Positions 9,954 to 20,885 of a stretch of 64,000 nucleotides of DNA are shown one piece after another. The notes under the pieces were generated by a model. It saw nothing but the letters and a program-made list of their open reading frames with translations, made no database searches and was not told where the DNA came from. A program made the position numbers and the translations under genes. The stretch comes from Amorphus coralli DSM 19760 (GTDB lineage: Bacteria > Pseudomonadota > Alphaproteobacteria > Rhizobiales > Amorphaceae). The stretch lies in NCBI RefSeq assembly GCF_000374525.1, contig NZ_KB894576.1:62001-126000 (forward strand). Direction: 5' to 3'. Numbering within the stretch: position 1 is the first letter of the stretch; the number at the start of each line of letters is the position of its first letter.

Positions 9954-10736
9954 ATGCTCAACGGAAAGACGGCAGTGATCACCGGATCGACCTCCGGCAT
10001 CGGTCTCGGCTACGCACGCGCAATGGCCGAAAAGGGCGCGAACATCGTCATCAACGGCTTTGGCGACGCGGACGCGATCGAGAAGGAGCGCTCCGCGATC
10101 GAGACCGAGTTCAAGGTCAAGTGCCTCTACTCCGCCGCCGACATGACCAAGCCGGACGAAATTACCGGCATGGTGAAAATGGCCGAGGACGAATTCGGCG
10201 CCGTCGACATCCTCGTGAACAATGCCGGCATCCAGTATGTCTCGCCGATCGAGGACTTCCCGGACGCCAAGTGGGACGCGATCATCGCGATCAACCTGTC
10301 CTCCGCCTTCCACACCATCAAGGCCGCCGTGCCGGGCATGAAGGCCCGCAAGTGGGGCCGGATCATCAACACCGCATCCGCCCACGCCCTCGTCGCCTCC
10401 CCCGACAAGGCGGCCTACGTGGCCGCAAAGCACGGCATCGCCGGGCTGACCAAGGTGGTGGCGCTGGAGACGGCCAAGTTCGGCGTCACCGCCAACGCCA
10501 TCTGCCCGGGCTACGTCTGGACGCCGCTGGTCGAGAAGCAGATCCCGGACACCGCCAAGGCACGCGGCATCACCGAGGAGCAGGTCAAGCAGGACGTGCT
10601 GCTTGCCGCCCAGCCGACCAAGGAGTTCGTGACGGTCGAGCAGGTGGCGGCCTACGCCGTGTTCCTGTGCTCCGACGCGGCCGCCTCCATCACCGGCGCG
10701 GTGCTGCCCATCGACGGCGGCTGGACGGCCGAGTAG
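9954..10736 (+). CDS. bdhA: D-3-hydroxybutyrate dehydrogenase
   Basis: 260 residues, classical SDR. The nucleotide motif TGSTSGIG is near residue 10, NNAG near 91, the catalytic Ser/Tyr/Lys are in TASAH and YVAAKHG, and the C-terminus is IDGGWTAE. Length and the motifs QYVSPIEDFP and CPGYVWTPLVEKQIPD match BdhA, which interconverts 3-hydroxybutyrate and acetoacetate with NAD in PHB and ketone-body use. The ATG at 9954 follows AAGGAG at 9942-9947; a GTG five codons earlier would swallow that site. Confidence 0.93.
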   Translation: MLNGKTAVITGSTSGIGLGYARAMAEKGANIVINGFGDADAIEKERSAIETEFKVKCLYSAADMTKPDEITGMVKMAEDEFGAVDILVNNAGIQYVSPIEDFPDAKWDAIIAINLSSAFHTIKAAVPGMKARKWGRIINTASAHALVASPDKAAYVAAKHGIAGLTKVVALETAKFGVTANAICPGYVWTPLVEKQIPDTAKARGITEEQVKQDVLLAAQPTKEFVTVEQVAAYAVFLCSDAAASITGAVLPIDGGWTAE

Positions 10737-10764
10737 GCCTCCGCCCGTCCGGGCATCGAAACGG

Positions 10765-10799
10765 CCGGAGCCGTCCCGCCAGGCGCGGAGCGGCTCCGG
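10765..10799. terminator. Hairpin between convergent genes
   Basis: Nine-base arms CCGGAGCCG (10765-10773) and CGGCTCCGG (10791-10799) enclose a 17-base loop. The hairpin lies between the convergent bdhA and DksA-like stops. No uridine run follows on either strand, so intrinsic termination is only possible, not clear. Confidence 0.4.
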
Positions 10800-10820
10800 A
10801 TCCCGGCGGTCCGGCCAGCG

Positions 10821-11150
10821 CTACCGCGCGCAGCGGATGCAGGTCGGGGTTGTCAGGTCGAGCATCAGGCGCGCCTCGGCGATGTCTTCGCCGCAGCTGA
10901 CGCAGGCGCCGAATTCGCCGTCGTCGAGCCGCGTCAGCGTCGCGGCGATGCGCGACAGGCGCAACCTTCGGCGCTCGTCCGCCGCCCGGGCCATCGCCTG
11001 GCCCTGCAGCGCGTCCATGCGCGACAGCCGGCCGACCGAGGTCTGGTCGAGTTCCACCGTCGCGCGGCTTTCCGCGCTGTCCTCGATCTCGGCCCTGATC
11101 CGGCCGCGCTCCGCCTCGAGCGCGACCCTCACGCTTTTCTCGTCGAGCAT
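10821..11150 (-). CDS. TraR/DksA family zinc-finger protein
   Basis: 109 residues. A long helical N-terminal half contains MDALQGQAMARAADERRRLRLSRI, and the C-terminal four-cysteine zinc finger is C-x2-C...C-x2-C (CVSC near residue 86, CIRC near 105). This architecture matches short DksA-like proteins that bind the RNA polymerase secondary channel. The coiled-coil tip acidic pair of true DksA is not clearly present. It is therefore a paralogue rather than the main ppGpp cofactor. Confidence 0.85.
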   Translation of the reverse strand: MLDEKSVRVALEAERGRIRAEIEDSAESRATVELDQTSVGRLSRMDALQGQAMARAADERRRLRLSRIAATLTRLDDGEFGACVSCGEDIAEARLMLDLTTPTCIRCAR

Positions 11151-11209
11151 GGGCCGCAGTGTCCCATGCTCCCGCGCCGGATGCGAGGCCCCTCGACCTG
11201 GCGGCCGCG

Positions 11210-12646
11210 TCAGGCCAGCGTGTAGGCCGTCTTCACCGTTGTGTAGAACTCCTGGGCATAGCGGCCCTGCTCGCGCGGGCCGTAGCTGGAGCCCTTGCGT
11301 CCGCCGAACGGCACGTGAAAGTCGACGCCCGCCGTCGGCAGGTTGACCATGACCATTCCGGCTTCCGAATTGCGCTTGAAATGGGTGGCGTGCTTCAGGC
11401 TCGTGGTGCAGATGCCCGCCGACAGGCCGAACGGCGTGTCGTTGGCTGTCGCCAGCGCCTCCTCGTAGTCCTTCACCCGGATGACGCTCGCGACGGGGCC
11501 GAAGATCTCCTCGCGCGAGGTGCGCATGGCGTTGGTCGCCTCCGTCAGAAGCGCCGGCTGCAGGTAGAAGCCCGGCGTCTCCCGGTTCAGCCGCTCGCCG
11601 CCGAAGGCCAGGTTCGCCCCGTCCTCGTCGCGGCCGATGGCGATGTAGCGTTCGTCCTGCTCCAGCTGCGACTGGTCCACGACCGGTCCGATATGGGTGC
11701 CTTCCTTCAGCGCATTGTCCACCGACAGCGCCTTGAGGCGCGCCACCACGGCGTCCACGAACCGGTCGTGGATGCCTTGCGTCACGATTAGCCGCGACGA
11801 GGCGGTGCAGCGCTGGCCGGTGGAGAAGAAGGCGCCGTTGACCGAGGTCTCCACCGCGATGTCGAGGTCGGCATCATCGAGAACCACCATCGGGTTCTTG
11901 CCACCCATCTCCAGCTGCACCTTGCGCATGTGCTCCACGCAGGCCGCCGCGACGCGCTTGCCCGTCGCCACCGAGCCGGTGAACGAGATCGCGTTCACGT
12001 CCGGATCGTCGAGCATCGCCTGGCCGACGACGGAGCCCTTGCCCATGACCAGGTTCAGGACCCCGTCCGGCAGCCCGGCCCGCTTCAGGATGTCGACCAG
12101 CGCCCATGCGCAGCCCGGCGTCAGCTCGGCCGGTTTCAGCACCACCGTGTTGCCGTGGCAGAGCGCCGGAGCGATCTTCCAGGCCGGAATGGCGATCGGA
12201 AAGTTCCACGGCGTGATCAGCCCCACCACGCCCACCGGCTCGCGGGTCATCTCCACGCCGACGCCGGGACGCACCGACGCCACCGTCTCACCCGTCAGGC
12301 GCAACGCTTCGCCGGCAAAGAACTCGAAGATCTGGCCGGCCCGGCCCGCCTCGGCGATGCCTTCCGGCAGCGTCTTGCCCTCTTCGCGGGCGAGCAGCCG
12401 GCCGAGCTCTTCCTTGCGGGCCATGATCTCGTCGGCCGCCTTGGAGAGGATCGCGTGGCGCTCCATCAGCCCGGACCGCGACCAGGCCGGGAACGCCGCC
12501 TTGGCCGCGGCAACCGCGTCGCGGGCATCCTTCTCGGTGCCCCGGGCGTACTCGCCCACCACCTCGTCGGTGTTCGACGGATTGATGTTGGCAACCGGGT
12601 CGCCGCCGACCCAGGCGCCGCCGATCAGGTTTTCGTGCAGTGCCAT
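11210..12646 (-). CDS. 2,5-dioxovalerate (alpha-ketoglutarate semialdehyde) dehydrogenase
   Basis: 478 residues, aldehyde dehydrogenase superfamily. The motifs are TPWNFPIAIP, LEMGGKNP (general base) and STGQRCTASSR (catalytic cysteine). The sequence style, including VDFHVPFGGRKGSSYGPREQG near the C-terminus, matches KGSADH enzymes of glucarate/galactarate and pentose oxidation. The reaction is 2,5-dioxopentanoate + NAD(P)+ to 2-oxoglutarate, the last step after KdgD. It is the last gene of the minus-strand uronate operon, 91 bases behind udh. The neighbourhood makes the substrate assignment strong. Confidence 0.9.
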   Translation of the reverse strand: MALHENLIGGAWVGGDPVANINPSNTDEVVGEYARGTEKDARDAVAAAKAAFPAWSRSGLMERHAILSKAADEIMARKEELGRLLAREEGKTLPEGIAEAGRAGQIFEFFAGEALRLTGETVASVRPGVGVEMTREPVGVVGLITPWNFPIAIPAWKIAPALCHGNTVVLKPAELTPGCAWALVDILKRAGLPDGVLNLVMGKGSVVGQAMLDDPDVNAISFTGSVATGKRVAAACVEHMRKVQLEMGGKNPMVVLDDADLDIAVETSVNGAFFSTGQRCTASSRLIVTQGIHDRFVDAVVARLKALSVDNALKEGTHIGPVVDQSQLEQDERYIAIGRDEDGANLAFGGERLNRETPGFYLQPALLTEATNAMRTSREEIFGPVASVIRVKDYEEALATANDTPFGLSAGICTTSLKHATHFKRNSEAGMVMVNLPTAGVDFHVPFGGRKGSSYGPREQGRYAQEFYTTVKTAYTLA

Positions 12647-12737
12647 GTCGTGTCTCCTCGTCGATGCGTGCGCGGGCCGGCCGCGACGGTGCCGCCGCTG
12701 CCGGCCGGCGGGGATGGACCCGGCGGGAGGGCCGCGC

Positions 12738-13541
12738 TCAGGCCTCGTCGTCGGGGTGGCCGAGGGCGACGAACGCGCCGCCCTGGTAGATGACGGCGGG
12801 ATCGGTCGGCGCCTCGGGTGCGGCCTCGTCCATCACCTCGGCCCGCCACTTGGCGGAAGTGTGCTTCGGGGTCCAGCCGAGGAAGGCGGCATCCCGGTTG
12901 TCCCACCAGCTCTCGTCGTTGGCCGAGGCTCCGTAGACGATGGTGTATGCCAGCCGCGGCGCCGCGAAGGTCCGCGCCACCAGGTCGGCGAAGTCCTCAA
13001 CCGCCATCCAGGTGGCCAGCATGCGCGGATTCTTCGGCTTGTCGAAGCAGGAGCCGATGCGCACCGCCAGGCACTCCTGGCCGAACTTGTCATAGTAGAG
13101 GCTGGCCAGGTTCTCGCCGAACGCCTTCGACAGGCCGTAGAGCGTGTCCGGCTTCGGCACCGAGCGGCTGTCGAGCCGCTCCTCGCGGCGATAGTAGCCG
13201 ATGGCGTGGTTGGAGCTGGCGAAGATGATGCGCGGCTGGCCGTTGTGGCGGGCTGCCTCGAAGATGTTGTAGGCGCCCTCGATGTTGGCCTTGAGGATAA
13301 TCTCCCACGGCTTCTCGATGGAGACACCGCCCAGGTGGATGACCCCGTCCACCCCGTCGAAGAGGCCGGTGACCGCGTCGTAGTCGGAGACATCGCAGGC
13401 GACGAAGCGCTCGTGCGGCGCCAGGTCGGTGATGTCCACGATGTCCGACAGGACCACCTGGCGGGCGATACCGGAAAGGTGCGGGCGCAGCAGCGTGGCA
13501 AGGCCGCCGGCGGCGCCGGTCAGAAGGAGCTTCTCGAGCAC
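12738..13541 (-). CDS. udh: NAD-dependent uronate dehydrogenase
   Basis: 267 residues from GTG at 13539-13541. A Rossmann motif TGAAGG (residues 8-13) and catalytic Y-x3-K at Tyr135/Lys139 (LYGLSKAFGENL) place it in the extended SDRs. The segments HLGGVSIEKPWE, FASSNHAIGYY and WGASAND-like YGASANDESWWDN match Agrobacterium Udh, which oxidises D-galacturonate or D-glucuronate to the aldarolactone. I prefer the GTG start because AGGAA lies 9 bases upstream and the length then fits; a TTG seven codons earlier overlaps dctM. It lies just behind the TRAP genes. Confidence 0.92.
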   Translation of the reverse strand: MLEKLLLTGAAGGLATLLRPHLSGIARQVVLSDIVDITDLAPHERFVACDVSDYDAVTGLFDGVDGVIHLGGVSIEKPWEIILKANIEGAYNIFEAARHNGQPRIIFASSNHAIGYYRREERLDSRSVPKPDTLYGLSKAFGENLASLYYDKFGQECLAVRIGSCFDKPKNPRMLATWMAVEDFADLVARTFAAPRLAYTIVYGASANDESWWDNRDAAFLGWTPKHTSAKWRAEVMDEAAPEAPTDPAVIYQGGAFVALGHPDDEA

Positions 13542-13554
13542 GGTCAGGGGTTCC

Positions 13555-14835
13555 TCAGTCAAGCATCGCGGGAAGGGTGAGCGAGATCGCCGGCACGTAG
13601 GTGACCAGCATCAGCGCCACGAGGATCGCCAGATAAAAGGGCCAGATCGTCTTCACGGCCTGCTCGATCTTCACCCCGCCGATGACGCAGCCGACGAACA
13701 GGCAGGCGCCCACAGGCGGCGTGCACAGGCCGAGCCCCAAATTCATCATCAGGAGGATGCCGAACTGGATCGGGTCCATGCCCAGGCTGGCGGCCACGGG
13801 CAGGAAGATCGGCGTGCAGATCAGGATCAGCGCGGCCATGTCCATGATCATCCCCAACCCCAGCAGCACCAGGTTGAGGATCAGGAGGATGATGATCGGG
13901 TTGTCGGAGATGGCGGTGAGCAGGAAGGTCAGCTGTTCCGGCACCCGGTAGATGGCGAGCAGGTAGGAAAAGGCCGAGGCGCAGCCGACCAGGATCATCA
14001 CCAGCGCGGTGGTCCTGACAGAGCGCAGAACCGAGGTGCGGAACGCCTCCCAGGTGAGTTCCCGGTAGACCAGTGCCGTGACGATGATGGCGTAGATCGC
14101 CCCGAACGCGCCGGATTCCGTGACTGTCAGGATGCCGGAGAGCACGCCGCCGACGATGATGACGGCAGTCAGGAGGCCGGGCACCGCCGCGGCCATGCTG
14201 TAGGCCAGCGCCTTGAAGCCCGGGAACGCTTCCTTGGGATAGCCGCGCTTCACCGCCACCAGGTAGGCGGCGATGGCGAGACAGACGCACATGATGATGC
14301 CGGGCAGGATGCCGGCGATGAACAGCTTGGACACCGACACGCCGCCGCCGGCCGCCACCACGTAGAGGATCATGTTGTGGCTGGGAGGGATGACCACGCC
14401 GGCCACCGACGAGGTCACCGTGACGTTCACGGCGTAGTCGGCGTCGTAGCCCTTCTCCTTCATCACCGGCATCAGGATGGAGCCGAGCGCGGAGGTGTCG
14501 GCCACCGCCGAGCCGGAGATGCCGCCGAACAGCATCGATGAGGCGACGTTGACCACGCCGAGGCCGCCGCGAACGCTGCCCACCGCCGCCGCGGCAAGCC
14601 GCACCAGCCGGGTGGCGATGCCGCCGTGGAGCATCAGTTCGCCGGCGAAGATGAAGAACGGGATCGCCAGCAGCGAGAAGACGGACACGCCCGACAGGAT
14701 GCGCTGGAAGGCGACGAACAGCGGGAAGCCCTCGTAGAGGAACGCGGCCACGGAGGCGGCGCCGACGGCGAAGGCGACGGGGGCTCCGGCGATGAGCCCG
14801 AAGAAGAAGACGCCGAACAGGATGATGAGGCCCAT
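13555..14835 (-). CDS. dctM: TRAP transporter large permease (DctM family)
   Basis: 426 residues, highly hydrophobic with about 12 transmembrane segments. It has the DctM landmarks FGGISGSAVADTSALGSILMP and IPPSHNMILY, and the C-terminal repeat TPPVGACLFVGC. It forms the sodium-driven transport channel with DctQ, fed by the periplasmic binding protein. Four bases separate it from dctQ and 13 from udh, so the genes are co-transcribed. The operon context points to hexuronate or aldarate as substrate. Confidence 0.95.
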   Translation of the reverse strand: MGLIILFGVFFFGLIAGAPVAFAVGAASVAAFLYEGFPLFVAFQRILSGVSVFSLLAIPFFIFAGELMLHGGIATRLVRLAAAAVGSVRGGLGVVNVASSMLFGGISGSAVADTSALGSILMPVMKEKGYDADYAVNVTVTSSVAGVVIPPSHNMILYVVAAGGGVSVSKLFIAGILPGIIMCVCLAIAAYLVAVKRGYPKEAFPGFKALAYSMAAAVPGLLTAVIIVGGVLSGILTVTESGAFGAIYAIIVTALVYRELTWEAFRTSVLRSVRTTALVMILVGCASAFSYLLAIYRVPEQLTFLLTAISDNPIIILLILNLVLLGLGMIMDMAALILICTPIFLPVAASLGMDPIQFGILLMMNLGLGLCTPPVGACLFVGCVIGGVKIEQAVKTIWPFYLAILVALMLVTYVPAISLTLPAMLD

Positions 14836-14839
14836 GAAA

Positions 14840-15376
14840 TCAGGCCTCGTCCGAGAAGCGGCGCGACAGGCCGAGCATCAGGGCCACCGCGAAGACGATC
14901 ATCAGCGCGCCGCAGATCATCAGCGGCATGGCGCGCCAGCTTTCGGAGATGTTGATCATCGGGATCTTGCGATCGAGGTTGGTCGCCACCAGCCGCCATC
15001 CCTGCCAGGCCATGAAGGCACCGAACACGATCACGTAGAGATCGGCGATGACGCGCAGGGGCATGCGGATGATCCGCGGCATCGCCTCGCGCACGAAGTC
15101 GATGTTGAGATGGGTGTTGCGCCGCACGCCGACCGCCGCGCCGAGGAAGGTGATCCAGGCGATCAGCAGGATCGAGGCCTGCTCGACCCAGGTCGGCGTG
15201 TCGTTGAGCACGTAGCGTCCGAAGACGAGCCAGCCGAAGATCACGATCAGCGTGGCCAGCATCACCCCGGCCACCAGCATGCAGGCGCTGGCGATGGCGT
15301 CGAGGATGGCGTTGAGGACGGGAAGGCGGCGCTCGGGCGCCGGGCCGTCCACGGGGTCGGTCGGGGTTGATGTCAC
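14840..15376 (-). CDS. dctQ: TRAP transporter small permease (DctQ family)
   Basis: 178 residues with four predicted membrane helices beginning at residues 22, 60, 100 and 150. The family motif is W-x-E-Q-A...AWITFLGAAVGVRRNTHLNIDF. DctQ supports assembly of the TRAP membrane complex. It sits between dctP (65-base gap) and dctM (4-base gap), in the usual order P-Q-M. The start is the first ATG of the frame, after a purine-rich stretch. Confidence 0.93.
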   Translation of the reverse strand: MTSTPTDPVDGPAPERRLPVLNAILDAIASACMLVAGVMLATLIVIFGWLVFGRYVLNDTPTWVEQASILLIAWITFLGAAVGVRRNTHLNIDFVREAMPRIIRMPLRVIADLYVIVFGAFMAWQGWRLVATNLDRKIPMINISESWRAMPLMICGALMIVFAVALMLGLSRRFSDEA

Positions 15377-15441
15377 CGGAGGCTCTCTCGCAAAGGGCCC
15401 CGGATACCGCGGGGCATCCGGGGCAGTCTTGCGGGTCGGAC

Positions 15442-16440
15442 TTACTTCGTCGACTGGATCTGGTCGATCAGCGGCTTCAGGTCCGGGTTGGCCTCGATGA
15501 ACTTGGCGTAGACCGGCTTCATCGCGTCCTGGAACGGAGCCTTGTCGGCGATCTCGTTGATCTTCACGCCGGCCTTGACCACGTCCTCACGCGACTTCTT
15601 GGAGCGCTCCTCCCACAGCTGGCGCTGCAGCTTGGCCGCGTCGATCGCCGCCTGGCGCACCGCTTCCTGGTCTTCCGGCGACAGCGCGTCCCAGCTGGCC
15701 TTGGAGACGCACAGGCACTCCGGAATGATCAGGTGCTCGGTGGTGGAGTAGTAGGGCGCCACCTCGAAATGGTTGGAGGAATCGAAGGACGGGTAGTTGT
15801 TTTCCGCTCCGTCGACCACCCCGGTCTTCAGCGACTGGTAGACCTCGCCGTAGGCCATCGGGGTGGCGTTGCCGCCCATGGCGTCGATCATGTCGACATA
15901 GAGGTCGTTGTTCATGACGCGGACCTTGAGGCCCTTCACGTCTTCCGGCTTCTCGATCGGCCGCTGCGTGTTGTACATGCTGCGCGCGCCGGAATCGAAC
16001 CACGCCAGGGCCACCAGGCCCTTCTCCGACAGCGCGTCGGAGAACTGCTGTCCGATCGGGCCGTCCATCACCTTATGCATCTGGTCGACGCTGGAGAAGA
16101 TGAACGGCAGCGACAGCACGTTCGTCGCCGGCACGATGGGGCCCATCGGCCCCATGTTGAAGTTGGCGAAGTCGAGCGCGCCGTTGCGGGTCTGCTCGAT
16201 CGCGTCGGGCTGCGAACCCAGCACGCCGTTGTGGTAGACCGTGACGTTGACACGCCCGTCGGTCTTCTCGGTCACTTCCTTGGCGAACTGGTCGAGCGCG
16301 ACGCCGTTCGGATAGGTTGGCGGATGGATGTTCCAGCCGCGCCAGTCGTCCGCTTGGGCGGTGGCGATGGTTACGAAGGAAAATGCGGCGGCGGCAATCG
16401 CCACCGGGCGCAGAAGCGAGTTCAACGATGTCATTGTCAT
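15442..16440 (-). CDS. dctP: TRAP transporter substrate-binding protein (DctP family), probable uronate binder
   Basis: 332 residues with a signal peptide (hydrophobic stretch to about residue 28, cleaved near AQA-DD). The mature protein has the DctP fold: VTVYHNGVLGSQPDAIEQTRNGALDFA, the arginine-bearing GLKVRVMNNDLY that contacts the ligand carboxylate, and DGAENNYPSF. It delivers a small carboxylate to DctQM. Being first in an operon with uronate dehydrogenase, it most likely binds glucuronate or galacturonate. A second Met at codon 3 is an equally good start. Confidence 0.93.
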   Translation of the reverse strand: MTMTSLNSLLRPVAIAAAAFSFVTIATAQADDWRGWNIHPPTYPNGVALDQFAKEVTEKTDGRVNVTVYHNGVLGSQPDAIEQTRNGALDFANFNMGPMGPIVPATNVLSLPFIFSSVDQMHKVMDGPIGQQFSDALSEKGLVALAWFDSGARSMYNTQRPIEKPEDVKGLKVRVMNNDLYVDMIDAMGGNATPMAYGEVYQSLKTGVVDGAENNYPSFDSSNHFEVAPYYSTTEHLIIPECLCVSKASWDALSPEDQEAVRQAAIDAAKLQRQLWEERSKKSREDVVKAGVKINEIADKAPFQDAMKPVYAKFIEANPDLKPLIDQIQSTK

Positions 16441-16464
16441 CCCTCCCTCAAGGTCGAGCTTGAT

Positions 16465-16490
16465 CTTGTCATATCACATGAGGCAAGTCA
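16465..16490. promoter_or_regulatory. Imperfect dyad downstream of dctP promoter, probable GntR operator
   Basis: CTTGTCAT...ATGAGGCAAG surrounds TCATATCACATGA (16469-16481). The TCATATC half is shared with the perfect palindrome in front of kdgD. The site covers the expected transcription start of the dctP promoter (-10 at 16490-16495). A repressor bound here would block transcription. Assignment to the GntR protein between the two sites is inference. Confidence 0.6.
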
Positions 16491-16517
16491 TCATACAATT
16501 AGAGCACGGCCCGTCAA
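16490..16517 (-). promoter_or_regulatory. Sigma-70-like promoter of the dctPQM-udh operon
   Basis: On the minus strand, -35 TTGACG (16512-16517), a 16-base spacer and -10 TATGAT (16490-16495). Transcription would start near 16483, about 43 bases before dctP. The -10 box and spacer length equal those of the kdgD promoter. Confidence 0.65.
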
Positions 16518-16595
16518 TAGCATCATTGCAAGGGGAGCCCGACAGGCGGTGACAATCAAGACGTGTCGTGGAAAACCCGCCGTCCGGAGGGCGTC

Positions 16596-17366
16596 ATGAC
16601 GGACGAAACCATGCCGGAGCGCGCCTCCGATGACACCGGCCGCAGCGTCCGCAAGCCGGCCCGCCGCAACCTCGTGGCCACCGTTTCGGACCGGCTGCGC
16701 GCGGCCATTCGCGAGGGCCGGCTGAAGCCGGGCGACAAGCTGCCGAGCGAGCAGGCGCTCACCCGCGAGCACGCGGTCAGCCGCACCGTGATCCGCGAGG
16801 CGATCGCCGCGCTGCGCGCCGACGGACTGGTCGAGCCGCGCCATGGCGTTGGCGTGTTCGTCCTCGACACGCAACCGCCGACCGCCGCTTTTCATGTCGA
16901 AACTGCCCGGATTTCCTCGATTATCGAGATGCTCGAGTTGCGCGCCGCGGTGGAGGCGGAGGCCGCGGCGCTGGCCGCCGCGCGGCGCTCGCCGGCCCAG
17001 GAAGAAGCCATCTACGAGTGTTTCGAGGACCTTGGACGGCTCATCGCCGCAGGCGAACCGACCACCGATGCCGACCTCGCTTTCCACCTGGCCATCGCCG
17101 ATGCCACCAACAACCCGCGCTTCCGCGAAGTGCTCACCATGATGGGCCGCACCGTCATCCCGCGCTCCTCGCTGCAGTCCGGTCAGGGCGAGGCCACCCC
17201 GGCCACCTATCTCGACCAGATCCAGACGGAACACCGGCGCATCGTCGAGGCCATTTCCGCACGCGACGACGAGGGTGCCCGCCTCGCCATGCGGGTTCAC
17301 CTGAACGGCAGCCAGGAGCGCTATCGCTCCCTCATCCGGGGAAGCGAGCTCACCGCCGCCAAATGA
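16596..17366 (+). CDS. FadR/GntR family transcriptional regulator of the uronate locus
   Basis: 256 residues. The N-terminal winged helix (about residues 28-95) includes LKPGDKLPSEQAL and VSRTVIREAIAALRADGLVEPRHGVGVFV. The C-terminal all-helical FCD domain has metal-binding residues in DLAFHLAIADATNN, EHRRIVEAI and MRVHLNGS. FCD regulators commonly bind carboxylic acids and relieve repression. The ATG at 16596 follows GGAGG (16586-16590); a GTG 11 codons earlier lacks this. It lies between the two uronate operons and probably controls both through TCATATC-type dyads. Confidence 0.9.
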   Translation: MTDETMPERASDDTGRSVRKPARRNLVATVSDRLRAAIREGRLKPGDKLPSEQALTREHAVSRTVIREAIAALRADGLVEPRHGVGVFVLDTQPPTAAFHVETARISSIIEMLELRAAVEAEAAALAAARRSPAQEEAIYECFEDLGRLIAAGEPTTDADLAFHLAIADATNNPRFREVLTMMGRTVIPRSSLQSGQGEATPATYLDQIQTEHRRIVEAISARDDEGARLAMRVHLNGSQERYRSLIRGSELTAAK

Positions 17367-17378
17367 TCATATCTCTTA

Positions 17379-19484
<2,106 letters not shown>

Positions 19485-19486
19485 TC

Positions 19487-20359
19487 ATGGGCGACATCCC
19501 CGCCAACACCCGACCCCTCACGGGGCCGGCGCCGAAGCTCGTGGCGCCCGCTGGGGCCACCGATTGCCACATGCACATCTTCGCCGAAGGCTTCGACAGC
19601 CAGCCGGGCGGGCCGCCCATCGCCCAGCTCGCCACCGTCGAGGACTACCGGGTGGTCCAGCGCCGGCTCGGCCTGGAGCGGGTGATCGTCACCCAGCCCA
19701 ATGCCTACCAGTTCGACAACGGTGCGGTGCTGGCCGCGCTCGACAGCTTCGGACCGGACACGGCTCGCGGCATCATCGCCGTGTCGCCGGACATGACCGC
19801 CGACGATCTCGCCCCGCTCAGTGACCGCGGCGTGCGCGGTGCGCGAATCATGAACCTGCCCGGCGGCGCCACCCCGATTGCGGCGATGGCGCCGGTGGAG
19901 GCGCTCGCCCGTGAGATGGGATGGAGCCTGATCGTCCAGTTCGACGGCTGCGAGATCGAGGATCACCTGGCCGCCCTGGAAGCCATCCAGGCGCCCTACG
20001 TCATCGACCATTTCGCCAAGTTCCTGGAGCCGGTGCCGGCCGACGATGCGCGGGTCGACACGGTCCTGCGCCTCCTCGACCGCGGCAACGCCTGGTACAA
20101 GCTGTGCGCCCCCTACGAGACCAGTCGCTCGGGCCCGCCGCTTTATGACGACGTGGCCGCCATCGCGGCCCGGGTCATCGCCCATGCGCCGGAACGGGTC
20201 GTCTGGGGCTCCAACTGGCCGCATGTGAGCGTGAAGCCGGACGCCGAGGACTATCCCGACGAGGCGATGCTTCTCGATGCCCTGCTGGAGTGGCTGCCCG
20301 ACGACGCGACCCGACACCGCGTGCTCGTCGACAACCCGGCCGAGCTCTACGGCTTCTGA
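19487..20359 (+). CDS. gli: D-galactarolactone isomerase (amidohydrolase family 2)
   Basis: 290 residues, metal-dependent hydrolase barrel of the amidohydrolase_2 type. It has DCHMHIF near residue 25, a mid-barrel VIDHFAKF, and the closing WGSNWPHVS followed by VDNPAELYGF. Agrobacterium Gli interconverts galactaro-1,5-lactone, the first product of Udh, and the 1,4-lactone used by Gci. The ATG at 19487 begins 2 bases after the gci stop; a TTG two codons earlier is also open. It ends the plus-strand operon. Confidence 0.9.
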   Translation: MGDIPANTRPLTGPAPKLVAPAGATDCHMHIFAEGFDSQPGGPPIAQLATVEDYRVVQRRLGLERVIVTQPNAYQFDNGAVLAALDSFGPDTARGIIAVSPDMTADDLAPLSDRGVRGARIMNLPGGATPIAAMAPVEALAREMGWSLIVQFDGCEIEDHLAALEAIQAPYVIDHFAKFLEPVPADDARVDTVLRLLDRGNAWYKLCAPYETSRSGPPLYDDVAAIAARVIAHAPERVVWGSNWPHVSVKPDAEDYPDEAMLLDALLEWLPDDATRHRVLVDNPAELYGF

Positions 20360-20439
20360 GGATCATCGGCGCCGATCAAAGCCGAGAGAACGGGGCGGGG
20401 CGTCGCGGAACCGCGGGCCGGCACCAGGCCGCGACCGCC

Positions 20440-20680
20440 GTCCGGGCTTTCGCCCGCCCTCGCGGAGCCGTGGCGCGTCGCGCGCCCTGCGTGAGTGATC
20501 AGCATCAGCGTGAGCGGAACACCGGAGCCTTCAGGCTTCTCTGAGCGCGTCTGCGTGACGCACACGCAGTCGCAGGCAAAGTGCCCCTGCGGGTGTCGCT
20601 CCGCGATTGCGGCCCAGGACTCATCAGGACGCTTGCGCGGAGCCGACGCGCGTAGCGCGCTCGGCGTGAATGAGTGAAAC
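20440..20680 (-). repeat. Two degenerate block-A repeat copies in the gli-tRNA gap
   Basis: Read on the minus strand, two segments match block A of the composite repeat: about 20625-20675 (CACGCCGAGCGCGCTACGCG then CGGCTCCGCG) and about 20445-20495 (ACTCACGCAGGGCGCGCGAC then CGGCTCCGCGAGGGCGGGCG). Block B is missing. A stem CTGCGTG/CACGCAG lies near 20550-20570. No gene is supported in the 339-base gap between gli and the tRNA. Confidence 0.55.
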
Positions 20681-20698
20681 TCGACTTCCGGGGAAATT

Positions 20699-20774
<76 letters not shown>

Positions 20775-20885
20775 ATCCGTTGCCGGGGTTTGGGCGTCCC
20801 CGACGAGCGCTGCGGAACTTATGTGCCCTTTGCGGCGGAATCAATAGGCCTTTTGGCCTCTTTCCACCGCAGCGACACGTTCGCC

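Noticed and set aside
13542-13562. Longer udh start at TTG 13560-13562
   Set aside because: It overlaps the dctM stop, lacks a Shine-Dalgarno and adds residues absent from the family length. GTG at 13539-13541 has AGGAA correctly placed.
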